52,452 nt of DNA from Bradyrhizobium sp. CSA207 (GCF_029051685.1 NZ_JAACFT010000047.1:1-52452); one strand, 5' to 3'. Counted from the first letter of the stretch, positions 24,861-33,831 are shown. The notes: a model not told the origin generated them from the letters alone. A program made the numbers and translations.

Positions 24861-25912
24861 AACCGTTCGATTATGTCAGGCCGGCCACGGTCGCCGAGGC
24901 CGTTGCCGCCGCCGCCCAACCGGGCGCCGTCTATCTTGCCGCCGGCACCAATCTGCTCGATCTGATGAAGGGCAATGTCAGCCGCCCGGATCGCCTGGTT
25001 GATGTCACCCATCTCGGAGGGCTCGACCGCATCGAGCATCTCGCCGACGGGGCGCTGCGCATCGGCGCGCTCGTGCGCAATGCCGATCTGGCGCATGATC
25101 CCGAATTCGCAAGCGCCTATCCCGCCATCGCTGAAGCGCTTCTCTCTGGCGCCTCAGCGCAACTGCGCAACACCGCGACGGTCGGCGGCAATCTCCTGCA
25201 ACGGACACGCTGCGCCTATTTCTACGACACCGCCAGCCGCTGCAACAAGCGCGAGGCCGGCAGCGGTTGCGACGCCCGCGACGGCGAGAACCGCTCCCAC
25301 GCCGTGCTCGGCTGGAGCGACAGTTGCATCGCCACGCATCCTTCCGACTTCTGCGTTCCGCTGGTCGCACTCGATGCGGTCGTCGAGATCGAGGGCGGGA
25401 ACGGCCGGCGCGAAATCGCCCTTGACGAATTGCATCGCTTGCCCGGCGATACACCGGAGCGCGACACCACACTTGAGCCCGGTGACCTTATCGTCGCGGT
25501 GCGTCTGCCGCCTGCGGCCCGCGGCTTCGCCGCGCATGCGCGCTACCTCAAGGTTCGCGAGCGCACGTCCTATGCCTTTGCCGTCGTCTCGGCCGCCGCT
25601 GCGTTGCTGATCGAGAATGGCAAGATCAAACAGGCGCGGCTCGGGCTCGGCGGCGTCGCCGCAAAGCCGTGGCGGGCTCGTGCTGCGGAAGACGTTCTCA
25701 AGGACGTCGCGCCGACCGCAGACGCTTTCCAGGAAGCCGCCTGGCGCGCGCTCAGTGACGCAAAACCGTCCGGCGACAATGCCTTCAAGATCGAGCTCGC
25801 GCGCCGCATCGTCGTGCGCGCGCTGACACTTGCCGCCGCCGGTACGCCGGCGCGTATGCCGGCGCTGCCGGCATCTCCCTTTGCCTCGACCTCCGGAGCC
25901 CTCCATGCCTGA
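24857..25912 (+). CDS. Molybdenum hydroxylase, FAD/[4Fe-4S] subunit (PaoB-like)
   Basis: A 351-residue FAD-binding subunit of the xanthine oxidase family. FAD contacts include LAAGTNLLDLMKGN (about 28-40) and TVGGNLLQRTRC (about 108-119). The insertion CAYFYDTASRCNKREAGSGC, plus C157, supplies four cysteines (C119, C129, C138, C157), the pattern of the extra [4Fe-4S] cluster in PaoB. The start at 24857 overlaps the previous stop (ATGA), and its own stop overlaps the large-subunit start by 8 bp, so the three genes are tightly coupled. Confidence 0.92.
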   Translation: MKPFDYVRPATVAEAVAAAAQPGAVYLAAGTNLLDLMKGNVSRPDRLVDVTHLGGLDRIEHLADGALRIGALVRNADLAHDPEFASAYPAIAEALLSGASAQLRNTATVGGNLLQRTRCAYFYDTASRCNKREAGSGCDARDGENRSHAVLGWSDSCIATHPSDFCVPLVALDAVVEIEGGNGRREIALDELHRLPGDTPERDTTLEPGDLIVAVRLPPAARGFAAHARYLKVRERTSYAFAVVSAAAALLIENGKIKQARLGLGGVAAKPWRARAAEDVLKDVAPTADAFQEAAWRALSDAKPSGDNAFKIELARRIVVRALTLAAAGTPARMPALPASPFASTSGALHA

Positions 25913-28166
25913 GCTCAATCTCACCAGCGCGCCCGCCCATCTGCGGCACGGCTCGAACATCGGCCAGCCGCTGACCCGCCGCGACGGCGTTCTCAAGGTC
26001 AAGGGGCAGGCGACCTACGCCGCCGATAACCATCCATCCGGGATGCTGTTTGCGGTGATGGCCGTGTCCAGCATCGCGCGCGGCCGCGTGACCTCGCTCG
26101 ATGTCGCCGCCGCCAGGCGCCATCCCGGTGTGGTCGACGTCATGACATCAGACCACAAGCCGCCGCTCGCGATCGATCCTGAGATCAAGACCAATCCGTT
26201 CGTGTTCCGGATGGAAGTGTTGCAGAGCGACGAGGTTCGCTACGCTAACCAGCCGATCGCCGTGGTGATCGCGGAAACGCTGGAGGCGGCGACGGAAGGC
26301 GCGGCGTTGCTGGCACCGCGCTATGAGACGCTGCCTGCGCTGATCGGGCTCGACGCCGGCGACAGCTTCGTGCCGCCGGTCGTCGGTGTCGGCAACCCGA
26401 CCGAGAATCACCGGGGCGACGTCGAGGCGGGCCTTGCTTCAGCCGAGAAGCGGATCGAAGCCGTTTACGAGACGCCGCCGCAATATCACAACGCGATGGA
26501 GCCGCATGCGATCGTCGCCGCGTGGGACGGCGACAATCTGTCGGTCGACATGCCGACCCAGGGTCTATTCCTGTCGCGCGCCCGCATCGCCGAACTGTTC
26601 GGCATAGCGCCGGACAAGATCCATATCCGCAGTCCGTTCCTCGGCGGCGGCTTCGGCTCCAAGGGCCTGATGGCCGGCCCGCAGGTGCTTGGCGTCATGG
26701 CCGCAAGGCTTGTCGGCAAGCCCGTCAAGCTCGTGCTGCGCCGTGAGCAGATGTATGGCCCGGTCGGCCATCGTGCGCCAACGCGTCAGCGGCTGCGCAT
26801 GGGCACGGACGGCGAGGGACGCCTGACCGCGCTCGATCACCACGCCAGGACCGTATCGAGCACATTTGACGACTTCTACGAGCCCGCGGCCGACGCCTCG
26901 CATTCGCTCTATGCCAGCCCGGCAATCCGCACCTCGCATGACGCAGTGCGCGTCAACACCGGCACGCCGCTGTTCATGCGGGCGCCGGGCGAAGCGACGG
27001 GCTCGATCGCGCTGGAGAGCGCGATCGACGAGATGGCCTGGGCCTGCGGAATCGATCCGCTGGCCTTCCGCCTGAAGAATTATGCGGAAGTCGAGCCGAT
27101 CACGGGCAAGCCGTTTTCCTCCAAGGCGCTGCGCGCCTGCTACGAGCAGGGGGCGGCGCGCTTCGGCTGGGCGAAGCGGCCGTTGCAGCCGCGGCAGATG
27201 CGTGACGATGCCGGGCTTCTGGTCGGCTGGGGCATGGGCACCGCGACTTTCCCGGCCTTGATGTTCCAGGCCGAAGCCCGCGCGGCGATCCGCCGTGACG
27301 GCACGGGCGCCATGGAGATCGGCGCGCATGACATGGGGCAGGGCGCCTGGACCGCGCTGGCCCAGATCGCGGCCGACGGGCTCGGGCTCGACATCGATCG
27401 GGTCGCGTTCAAGGCGGGCACATCGGACTTGCCCGATGCCGGCATCGCCGGCGGCTCTGCACATACCGCGACCGCCGGTGCGGCGATCCACAGCGCCGGC
27501 GCCGCCGTCATCGCCAAGCTCGCCGATCTGGCTACCGCTGACGAGCGCTCGCCGCTATTCGGCGCCGGCAATACCGGTGTGATCGCGCGCGACGGCAAGC
27601 TGTTCCGGCGCGACGATGAGAGCCGCGGCGAGAGCTACACCGAGATCCTTGCGCGCGCGGGTCTCGCCGAGATTGAAGCCCGCGGCATGGGCGCGCCGAA
27701 CCCTGCGGCGATGGAAGAATATGCCATGCATGCCCATGGCGCGGTGTTTGCGGAAGTGAAGGTCGATCCCGAGCTCGGCCAGATTCGCGTCACGCGGATG
27801 GTCGGCGCTTTCGCGGCCGGGCGTATCGTCAATCCGCATCTGGTGAAGAGCCAGCTGTTCGGCGGCATGATCTGGGGCATGTCGTTTGCGCTGCACGAGG
27901 AGGCCATCACCGACCGGCGCAGCGGCCGGATCATGAACGCCAATCTCGGCGAGTACCACATCCCGGTGAATGCCGACGTGCCGCCGCTCGACGTGATCAC
28001 GATCGAGGAGCACGATCCGCATGTCAATGCGCTCGGCATCAAGGGCGTCGGCGAGATCGGCATTACCGGCAGCGCCGGCGCGGTCGCCAATGCCGTCTGG
28101 CATGCGACCGGCGTGCGCGTTCGCCGCTTTCCGATCCGGATCGAGGAGTTGTTGACGCAGCGTTGA
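25905..28166 (+). CDS. Molybdenum hydroxylase, Mo-cofactor-binding large subunit (PaoC-like)
   Basis: A 753-residue catalytic subunit of the aldehyde oxidase/xanthine dehydrogenase family, here closest in layout to E. coli PaoC. It has RRDGVLKVKGQATYAADN at the N-terminus, the Mo-pterin-binding SPFLGGGFGSKG, FMRAPGEATG and HDMGQGAWTALAQIAADGLG, and the C-terminal IKGVGEIGITGSAGAVANAV, which includes the active-site Glu region. It should oxidise aldehydes (or N-heterocycles) with water as oxygen source. No XdhC/PaoD-type cofactor insertion chaperone is found beside it. Substrate not determined. Confidence 0.92.
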   Translation: MPELNLTSAPAHLRHGSNIGQPLTRRDGVLKVKGQATYAADNHPSGMLFAVMAVSSIARGRVTSLDVAAARRHPGVVDVMTSDHKPPLAIDPEIKTNPFVFRMEVLQSDEVRYANQPIAVVIAETLEAATEGAALLAPRYETLPALIGLDAGDSFVPPVVGVGNPTENHRGDVEAGLASAEKRIEAVYETPPQYHNAMEPHAIVAAWDGDNLSVDMPTQGLFLSRARIAELFGIAPDKIHIRSPFLGGGFGSKGLMAGPQVLGVMAARLVGKPVKLVLRREQMYGPVGHRAPTRQRLRMGTDGEGRLTALDHHARTVSSTFDDFYEPAADASHSLYASPAIRTSHDAVRVNTGTPLFMRAPGEATGSIALESAIDEMAWACGIDPLAFRLKNYAEVEPITGKPFSSKALRACYEQGAARFGWAKRPLQPRQMRDDAGLLVGWGMGTATFPALMFQAEARAAIRRDGTGAMEIGAHDMGQGAWTALAQIAADGLGLDIDRVAFKAGTSDLPDAGIAGGSAHTATAGAAIHSAGAAVIAKLADLATADERSPLFGAGNTGVIARDGKLFRRDDESRGESYTEILARAGLAEIEARGMGAPNPAAMEEYAMHAHGAVFAEVKVDPELGQIRVTRMVGAFAAGRIVNPHLVKSQLFGGMIWGMSFALHEEAITDRRSGRIMNANLGEYHIPVNADVPPLDVITIEEHDPHVNALGIKGVGEIGITGSAGAVANAVWHATGVRVRRFPIRIEELLTQR

Positions 28167-28206
28167 GGCTGCGGGCGGGCGAGGCTCTGTCGTCCCCCGC
28201 AGTTCC

Positions 28207-28359
28207 TTAATTCATCAGCCTGCGGAGAGCGTTGATCTGCTCTTTCTGCATCTCGATGTATTTGGCGATGGCCTCGCGCAGCTCCCGCGAGCTGAGCTTG
28301 TCAGTATCGCGCTGAACTTCGTTGAGCGCGGCTTCTGCATTGGCGAGCGTGGTCTTCAT
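28207..28359 (-). CDS. Small charged helical protein (50 aa), unknown
   Basis: A 50-codon reading frame on the reverse strand: MKTTLANAEAALNEVQRDTD, then KLSSRELREAIAKYIEMQKE and QINALRRLMN. It looks like one long amphipathic helix with strongly biased third positions (mostly G/C) and a weak AAGG upstream. It lies alone in the 381-bp gap between the Mo hydroxylase and the XRE-cupin gene. The rest of the gap (28360-28547) shows nothing I can assign. Coding status is inferred from codon pattern only. Confidence 0.6.
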   Translation of the reverse strand: MKTTLANAEAALNEVQRDTDKLSSRELREAIAKYIEMQKEQINALRRLMN

Positions 28360-28547
28360 CTGCGGGCCTTGTTACGAAGCGGCCCCGGGGTGCCTAGGAG
28401 TCCGGGGCCATAACCTCAACACCTTTGCGCGAGGCTGCTCGGCTACGGCTTGCAATGTATAGCTGTTTGGGCGGCGGAAATTGAGATGGCTCAAGCTCCG
28501 CGAGATAACAGTGGCTCCGTAAGATTCCGGATGGCGTTGATCGCGCC

Positions 28548-29096
28548 TCAAAACGTTGGCGGCGTGCAGGCCGAGATCACCTCGCACGCTTTGCCGCCGA
28601 CGCAGCGGAAGCGATGCGGGCGGCGGCTCTCGAAGTAATAGGCATCGCCGGGGTTGAGGATGCGTCGTTCGTCCTCGACGGTGACCTCGAGCTTGCCGGA
28701 GATCACGATGCCGCCTTCCTCGCCCTCATGCACCAGGTGAACGCGCCCGGTATCGCTGCCGGGCTCGTAGCGCTCCTTCAGAATCTGAAGACTGCGGCCG
28801 AACAGATTGTCGCCGATCTGGCGGTAGGAGATCGGCTTCTTGCCGACCTCGGTCAGCTCCTCGGCGCGGTAGAAGATCTTGCGCCGCGTCTCCGGCTCCA
28901 GCGCGAAGAACTCGGCAAGCCCCATCGGGATGCCGTCGAGGATGCGCTTGAGTGCGCCGACCGAGGGGTTCATCTGGTTGGATTCGATCAGCGAGATCGT
29001 CGAATTGGTGACGCCGGCGCGCTTGGCGAGCTCGCGCTGCGACAGCTTCTGGCGCGTCCGGATGAATCGCAGCCGCCCACCGATGTCGACGCTCAT
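28548..29096 (-). CDS. XRE-cupin transcriptional regulator (PuuR-like)
   Basis: A 182-residue regulator. The XRE helix-turn-helix is at 6-60 (RLRFIRTRQKLSQRELAKRAGVTNSTISLIESNQMNPSVGALKRILDG) and a cupin domain at about 105-178 (LVHEGEEGGIVISGKLEVTV...YYFESRRPHRFRC). This architecture is that of PuuR, the putrescine-utilisation repressor. It is divergent from the aminotransferase gene across 148 bp and probably controls it. Confidence 0.9.
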   Translation of the reverse strand: MSVDIGGRLRFIRTRQKLSQRELAKRAGVTNSTISLIESNQMNPSVGALKRILDGIPMGLAEFFALEPETRRKIFYRAEELTEVGKKPISYRQIGDNLFGRSLQILKERYEPGSDTGRVHLVHEGEEGGIVISGKLEVTVEDERRILNPGDAYYFESRRPHRFRCVGGKACEVISACTPPTF

Positions 29097-29244
29097 GCAC
29101 GGTCCCCTGTTGCAGGTGTTGCGGATCGCGCAAATATGGACCGGGAGCCCCTGTTAAATCAATGGGTTGCTGGCAGACAGAAAAGGACTTGTTGTGCTTT
29201 TGAAGGCGTGGTTCGGCTAATGGGTCAGCAAAGGAGCGTGGCCC

Positions 29245-30573
29245 GTGACCCTTCATCAGATTCCGAACACCATCAAGACCGATTCGTTCTGGATGCCGTT
29301 CACGGCCAATCGGCAGTTCAAGAAGGCGCCGCGGCTGTTCTCCTCGGCCGAAGGCATGTACTACACCACCGTCGATGGCCGTAAGGTGATCGACGGCTCC
29401 GCCGGCCTCTGGTGCGTCAATGCCGGCCACGGCCGCAAGCAGATCGCCGCCGCGGTCGAGCGGCAGCTGATGACGCTGGACTTCGCGCCGTCGTTCCAGA
29501 TGGGCCATCCGCTGGCCTTCGACTTCGCCGAGCGGCTCGCCGAGATCGCGCCGAAGGGCCTCGATCGCATCTTCTTCACCAACTCCGGCTCCGAGTCGGT
29601 CGATACCGCGCTGAAGATCGCGCTCGCCTATCACCGCGCCAACGGCCAGTCGAGCCGCACCCGCCTGATCGGCCGCGAGCGCGGCTATCACGGTGTCGGC
29701 TTCGGCGGCACGTCGGTCGGCGGCATGGTTGCCAACCGCCGCGCCTTCGCAACCCTCCTGCCGGGCGTCGACCATATCCGCCACACCCATGATCTCACCC
29801 GCAACGCCTTTGCCAAGGACCAGCCGGAGCATGGCGCCGAGCTCGCCGACGATCTCGAGCGCCTCGTCGCTCTGCACGGCGCCGAGACCATCGCCGCCGT
29901 CATCGTCGAGCCGGTGCCGGGCTCGACCGCGGTGCTGCCGCCGCCGAAAGGCTATCTGCAGCGCCTGCGCGAGATCTGCGACAAGCACGGCATCCTCCTG
30001 ATCTTCGATGAGGTCATTACCGGCTTCGGCCGCCTCGGCACGCCGTTTGCCGCCAACTTCTTCGGCGTCACGCCGGACCTGATGACGACCGCAAAGGGCA
30101 TCACCAACGGCACCGTGCCCTGCGGCGCGGTGTTCGCGAGCCGCAAGGTGCATGACGGCCTGATGGTCGGTCCGGAGAACCAGATGGAGCTGTTCCACGG
30201 CTACACCTATTCGGCGCATCCGGTGGCTTGCGCGGCCGGCATCGCGACGCTCGACATCTACAAGGACGAAGGCCTGCTCACGCGCGGTGCGTCGATCGCC
30301 GACTATTGGCGCGATGCGCTGCATTCGCTGAAGGGCCTGCCCAACGTCGTCGATATCCGCAATTGCGGCCTGATGGGCGCGGTCGAGCTGTCGCCGCGCG
30401 ACGGCGCGGTCGGTGCGCGCGGCTATGACGTCATGGTCGACTGCTTCAATCGCGGGCTGTACTTCCGCATGAGCGGCGACTCCTTCGCGCTGTCGCCGCC
30501 GCTGATCGTCGAGAAGAGCCACATCGACGACATGATGTCGATTCTCGGCGACGCCATCAAGCGGGTGGCCTGA
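29245..30573 (+). CDS. Class III omega-aminotransferase (beta-alanine:pyruvate type)
   Basis: A 442-residue PLP enzyme. It carries FFTNSGSESVDTALKIALAYHRA, where the cofactor phosphate is held, RERGYHGVGFGGTSVGG, LIFDEVITGFGRLG with the Asp that contacts the PLP ring, and TTAKGITNG with the Schiff-base Lys. The N-terminal FWMPFTANRQFK is the start I associate with omega-amino acid:pyruvate transaminases. It moves the amino group from beta-alanine or a terminal amine to pyruvate. Followed after 70 bp by a D-amino-acid dehydrogenase gene, consistent with an amine catabolic unit. Confidence 0.9.
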   Translation: MTLHQIPNTIKTDSFWMPFTANRQFKKAPRLFSSAEGMYYTTVDGRKVIDGSAGLWCVNAGHGRKQIAAAVERQLMTLDFAPSFQMGHPLAFDFAERLAEIAPKGLDRIFFTNSGSESVDTALKIALAYHRANGQSSRTRLIGRERGYHGVGFGGTSVGGMVANRRAFATLLPGVDHIRHTHDLTRNAFAKDQPEHGAELADDLERLVALHGAETIAAVIVEPVPGSTAVLPPPKGYLQRLREICDKHGILLIFDEVITGFGRLGTPFAANFFGVTPDLMTTAKGITNGTVPCGAVFASRKVHDGLMVGPENQMELFHGYTYSAHPVACAAGIATLDIYKDEGLLTRGASIADYWRDALHSLKGLPNVVDIRNCGLMGAVELSPRDGAVGARGYDVMVDCFNRGLYFRMSGDSFALSPPLIVEKSHIDDMMSILGDAIKRVA

Positions 30574-30643
30574 TAATTGCTCTCGCCGTTGCGAGTTGTT
30601 TCCTGGCAGCGGCGAGCGTGATGCCGCGGGAGTTTGACCAAGC

Positions 30644-31909
30644 GTGAAAGTTCTGATCCTCGGCAGCGGTGTCATCGGTGTCACCTCTGCCTACTACCTC
30701 GCGCGCGCCGGCCATGAGGTGACGGTCGTCGACCGTCAGCCGGAGCCGGCGCTGGAGACCTCTTTCGCCAATGCCGGCGAGGTCTCGCCCGGCTATTCCT
30801 CGCCCTGGGCCGGCCCCGGCGTGCCGGTCAAGGCGATCAAATGGCTTCTGATGAAGCACGGTCCGCTGGTGATCCGGCCGAAGCTCGATCCCGTGATGTG
30901 GGTCTGGCTGCTTAAGATGCTGCGCAACTGCACGAGCGAGCGCTACGCCGTCAACAAGAGCCGGATGATCCCGATTGCGGAGTACAGCCGCGATTGCCTG
31001 CGCGATCTGCGCCGCGACATCGGCATCCAGTATGACGAGCGTTCGCAGGGTACGCTCCAGCTGTTCCGCTACCAGGCGCAGCTCGACGGCACCGCTGAGG
31101 ACATCGCCGTGCTCAAGCAGTATGGCGTGCCGTACGAGGTGCTGAGCCGCGAGGGCTGCATCGCGGCCGAGCCGGCGCTCGCCGGCGTGAAGGAAAAGTT
31201 CGCCGGCGGACTTCGCTTGCCGCAGGACGAGACCGGCGATTGCCACATGTTCACGCAGGCGCTCGCCAAGCACGCCGAAGCGCTCGGCGTCCGCTTCGTG
31301 TTCAACACCGGCATCGACAATATCATTACGGACGGCGCACGCGTCAGCGGTGTTGCGACCAGCGCCGGCATGTTGCAGGCCGACGCCTACGTCCTTGCGC
31401 TCGGAAGCTGGTCGTCGCGCCTCGTTGCGCCACTCGGCATTTCGCTGCCGGTCTATCCGGTGAAGGGCTATTCGATCACGGTGCCGATCAAGGACGCCTC
31501 AGGCGCGCCGGAATCCACCGTGATGGACGAGAGCTACAAGGTCGCGATCACGCGGCTCGGGAATCGCATCCGCGTCGGCGGCACAGCGGAGATCTCCGGC
31601 TATTCCGACAAGCTCTATGACGCGCGCCGCGCCACGCTCGATCACTCCCTGACCGACCTGTTCCCACGCGGCGGCGATCTCTCCAAGGCCACGTTCTGGA
31701 GCGGCCTGCGCCCGATGACGCCGGACGGTCCGCCCGTGATCGGCGCCACGAAGTACGCCAATCTCCACCTCAACACCGGCCACGGCACGCTCGGCTGGAC
31801 CATGTCCTGTGGTTCCGGCCGCGTGCTCGCGGACCTGCTGTCGGGCAAGAAGCCGGACATCGATGTCAGTGCGCTGACGGTGGATCGGTACGATCACCGG
31901 TTTGGCTAA
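30644..31909 (+). CDS. D-amino acid dehydrogenase, DadA family
   Basis: A 421-residue FAD enzyme. The dinucleotide-binding start is KVLILGSGVIGVTSAYYLARAGHEVTVVDR. DadA-typical stretches follow: ETSFANAGEVSPGYSSPWAGPGVP, SQGTLQLFRYQ, and near the end FWSGLRPMTPDGPPVIGATKYANLHLNTGHGTLGWTMSCGSGR. It strips the amino group of D-amino acids and feeds electrons to the respiratory chain. Probably co-transcribed with the aminotransferase. A dispersed repeat follows it. Confidence 0.9.
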   Translation: MKVLILGSGVIGVTSAYYLARAGHEVTVVDRQPEPALETSFANAGEVSPGYSSPWAGPGVPVKAIKWLLMKHGPLVIRPKLDPVMWVWLLKMLRNCTSERYAVNKSRMIPIAEYSRDCLRDLRRDIGIQYDERSQGTLQLFRYQAQLDGTAEDIAVLKQYGVPYEVLSREGCIAAEPALAGVKEKFAGGLRLPQDETGDCHMFTQALAKHAEALGVRFVFNTGIDNIITDGARVSGVATSAGMLQADAYVLALGSWSSRLVAPLGISLPVYPVKGYSITVPIKDASGAPESTVMDESYKVAITRLGNRIRVGGTAEISGYSDKLYDARRATLDHSLTDLFPRGGDLSKATFWSGLRPMTPDGPPVIGATKYANLHLNTGHGTLGWTMSCGSGRVLADLLSGKKPDIDVSALTVDRYDHRFG

Positions 31910-31921
31910 GACTCTATCCGC

Positions 31922-32010
31922 TCGTCATTGCGAGGAGCCCTTGCGACGAAGCAATCCAGAGTGTCTCCGCGGCGAGATTCTGGATTGCTTCGCCTCGCTC
32001 GCAATGACGG
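31922..32010. repeat. Dispersed nested inverted repeat (CGTCATTGCGAG type)
   Basis: Outer pair CGTCATTGCGAG/CTCGCAATGACG (31923-31934 and 31998-32009); inner pair CGAAGCAATCCAG/CTGGATTGCTTCG (31947-31959 and 31980-31992). Both pairs are perfect. This form is, from memory, very widespread in Bradyrhizobium and related genomes. Confidence 0.8.
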
Positions 32011-32032
32011 TGTGGGAGCATTGAGCCCTCTT

Positions 32033-32200
32033 CGCCTCTCCCCGCTTGCGGGGAGAGGCCGGAATTTGCGTAGCAAATTCCGGGTGAGGGGGTTCTCCGC
32101 GATTCTGTCTGTCACCGTCTGCGTGGATAGAGCCCCTCACCCCAACCCTCTCAGCGCGAGCGAAGCTCGTCGCGGCCCCGTAAGAACGGGAAGAGGGAGA
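32033..32200. repeat. Dispersed palindromic repeat (CTCTCCCC/GGGGAGAG type)
   Basis: Begins CGCCTCTCCCCGCTTGCGGGGAGAGGCCGG, has GAATTTGCGTAGCAAATTC, then GGTGAGGGGGTTCTCCGCG, and ends with GCCCCTCACCCCAACCCTCT and GGGAAGAGGGAGAAG. Same family as 2733-2946 and 8223-8348. With the repeat at 31922 it fills the 297-bp gap between dadA and the second XRE-cupin gene; nothing else is seen. Confidence 0.7.
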
Positions 32201-32206
32201 AGAGAA

Positions 32207-32869
32207 CTATCCCGCTCCCGTCACGCAGTTCACCCACAGCACGACGGCTTTCGTATCATCCGCCGGATTGGAAAACCGGTGCGGCCTCCGGCTGGCGAAG
32301 CGAAAGCTGTCCCCCGACTTCAGCGACCAGGTCTCGGTATCGACCGTCAGCATCATCTCGCCTTCGAGCACGAGGCCGGCTTCCTCGCCGTCATGGGTAT
32401 AGAGCTCGTCGCCGGTGGAGCCGCCCGGCTCCAGGTGCACCAGGAACAAATTGAGCCGGTTGTCGGCGCCGGCCGGACTCAGCAATTGCTTGGAAACGCC
32501 CGTGCGCCAGAGTTTCAGCTCGGGCCGCTGCAATCCGCGCGTCACCACCTGATCGGATGCGCCGTCGCTGTTCGGGCTCGCGCCGAACAGCGCGGCGATG
32601 CCGACGCCGAGTACGTCGGCGAGCGTCGCCAGCACGCGCAGCGACGGTGACGACAGCCCGCGCTCGATCTGGCTGAGGAAGCCGATCGAAAGCGAGGTGC
32701 GCGCTGCGACCGTTTCGAGCGAGAACCGCCTGACACGTCTGAGATCGCGGATGCGCCGGCCGACCGCGACGTCCATCGCCGGCTCGGCCGGCTTTGCGAT
32801 AGTCTTGGCCTCCGGCTTCCGCGCCGGCTTTGCGGCGGCCGGTTTGCGCAATCTTTTGCCACCGCTCAC
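32207..32869 (-). CDS. XRE-cupin transcriptional regulator (second copy)
   Basis: A 220-residue regulator with a basic Lys/Ala-rich N-terminal tail (about 1-35), an XRE helix-turn-helix (about 40-95: RRIRDLRRVRRFSLETVAARTSLSIGFLSQIERGLSSPSLRVLATLADVLG) and a cupin domain (about 145-215: LVHLEPGGSTGDELYTHDGEEAGLVLEGEMML). It is divergent from the ABC importer operon. Two matching inverted repeats in between are its likely binding sites. It differs clearly from the other XRE-cupin protein at 28548-29096, so the two probably answer to different ligands. Confidence 0.9.
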   Translation of the reverse strand: MSGGKRLRKPAAAKPARKPEAKTIAKPAEPAMDVAVGRRIRDLRRVRRFSLETVAARTSLSIGFLSQIERGLSSPSLRVLATLADVLGVGIAALFGASPNSDGASDQVVTRGLQRPELKLWRTGVSKQLLSPAGADNRLNLFLVHLEPGGSTGDELYTHDGEEAGLVLEGEMMLTVDTETWSLKSGDSFRFASRRPHRFSNPADDTKAVVLWVNCVTGAG

Positions 32870-32883
32870 GTCAAACCGCTTCC

Positions 32884-32950
32884 TTCATGTGCATGAAAAC
32901 CGCTTGCGCCGGCCGCCAAAGTGTGACCAAATTTTCATATTGGTGAAAAT
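32884..32950. promoter_or_regulatory. Paired TTCA-N6-TGAA operators
   Basis: TTCATGTGCATGAA at 32884-32897 and ATTTTCATATTGGTGAAAAT at 32931-32950 (core 32934-32947). Both have the form TTCA-N6-TGAA and their centres are exactly 50 bp apart, close to five helical turns, so both face the same side of the DNA. They lie between the XRE-cupin gene and the ABC importer genes. Confidence 0.65.
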
Positions 32951-33032
32951 AGGCCGAAACGGCGTGGCCCGCAACGTCTGAGATCACGACACGCGCGAGT
33001 GCCGCCACCGGCCGGACCTAAAGGGGGATGCG

Positions 33033-33797
33033 ATGCCGTCGAAGCGTTTTGTTCAGTCCGCGATCGCGGCGCTTGCGCTGTTCGCCGTGATGCCGGTTTC
33101 GGCGCAGCAGGTGCTGAAGGTCGGCTCGACGCCGACCGGCATTCCCTTCACCTTCCTCGATACCAAGACCAATACCATCCAGGGCATCATGGTCGATCTC
33201 ATCACCGAGATCGGCAAGGATGCCGGTCTCACCGTGCAGATCGAGCCGATGCAGTTCTCGGCGCTGATCCCGTCGCTGACGTCCAGCAAGATCGACATCA
33301 TCGCCGCCGCGATGTTCATCACGCCGCCGCGCAAAGAGGTCGTCGACTTCTCCGATCCGATCTACACCTACGGTGAGGGGCTGGTCGTGCCGAAGGGCAA
33401 CACCAAGGCGTACACCACGCAAGAAGACCTGAAAGGGGAGACCGTCGGCGCCCAGGTCGGCACCGCCTTCGTTGACGCGCTGAAGAAGTCCGGCCTGTTT
33501 GCCGAGGTCAAGGCTTACGACACCATCCCCGACATCCTGCGCGACGTGAACACCGGCCGCCTCAAGGCCGGCTACGCCGACTACCCGATCCTCGCCTACA
33601 ATTTGAAGCAAGGCGGCTTCCCCGAGGTGCGTCTGGTCGACGGCTACAAGCCCGTCACCGTCGGCTCGGTCGGCATCGGTGTGCGCAAGGGCGAGACCGC
33701 ACTGCTCGGCAAGATCAACGCCTCGCTCGCCAAGCTGAAGGCCAACGGCACCATCGACAAGATCCTCGATAAATGGGGCCAGAAGGCGCAAGGCTAG
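33033..33797 (+). CDS. Polar amino acid ABC transporter, periplasmic binding protein
   Basis: A 254-residue family 3 solute-binding protein. Signal peptide at 1-24 (cleavage likely after PVSA before QQVLKVG). The mature part has LKVGSTPTGIPFTFLDTKTNTIQGIMVDLITEIGKDAG, ITPPRKEVVDFSDPIYTYGEGLVV and LKGETVGAQVGTAFVDALK, all typical of this family. Ligand likely an amino acid or amine derivative. First gene of a three-gene importer operon; the divergent XRE-cupin regulator and paired operators lie upstream. Confidence 0.9.
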   Translation: MPSKRFVQSAIAALALFAVMPVSAQQVLKVGSTPTGIPFTFLDTKTNTIQGIMVDLITEIGKDAGLTVQIEPMQFSALIPSLTSSKIDIIAAAMFITPPRKEVVDFSDPIYTYGEGLVVPKGNTKAYTTQEDLKGETVGAQVGTAFVDALKKSGLFAEVKAYDTIPDILRDVNTGRLKAGYADYPILAYNLKQGGFPEVRLVDGYKPVTVGSVGIGVRKGETALLGKINASLAKLKANGTIDKILDKWGQKAQG

Positions 33798-33831
33798 ATG
33801 ATGAGAAAGGCTGATCGGTGAAGGCTGGCCG

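Noticed and set aside
29097..29244. Operators of the TTCA-N6-TGAA type upstream of the aminotransferase
   Set aside because: I found no such repeat there, so the two XRE-cupin regulators probably recognise different sites.
28726..30684. A 652-codon reverse-strand frame opposite the aminotransferase and running into the XRE-cupin gene
   Set aside because: Low-complexity Arg/Asp/Ala composition and conflict with two well-supported genes.
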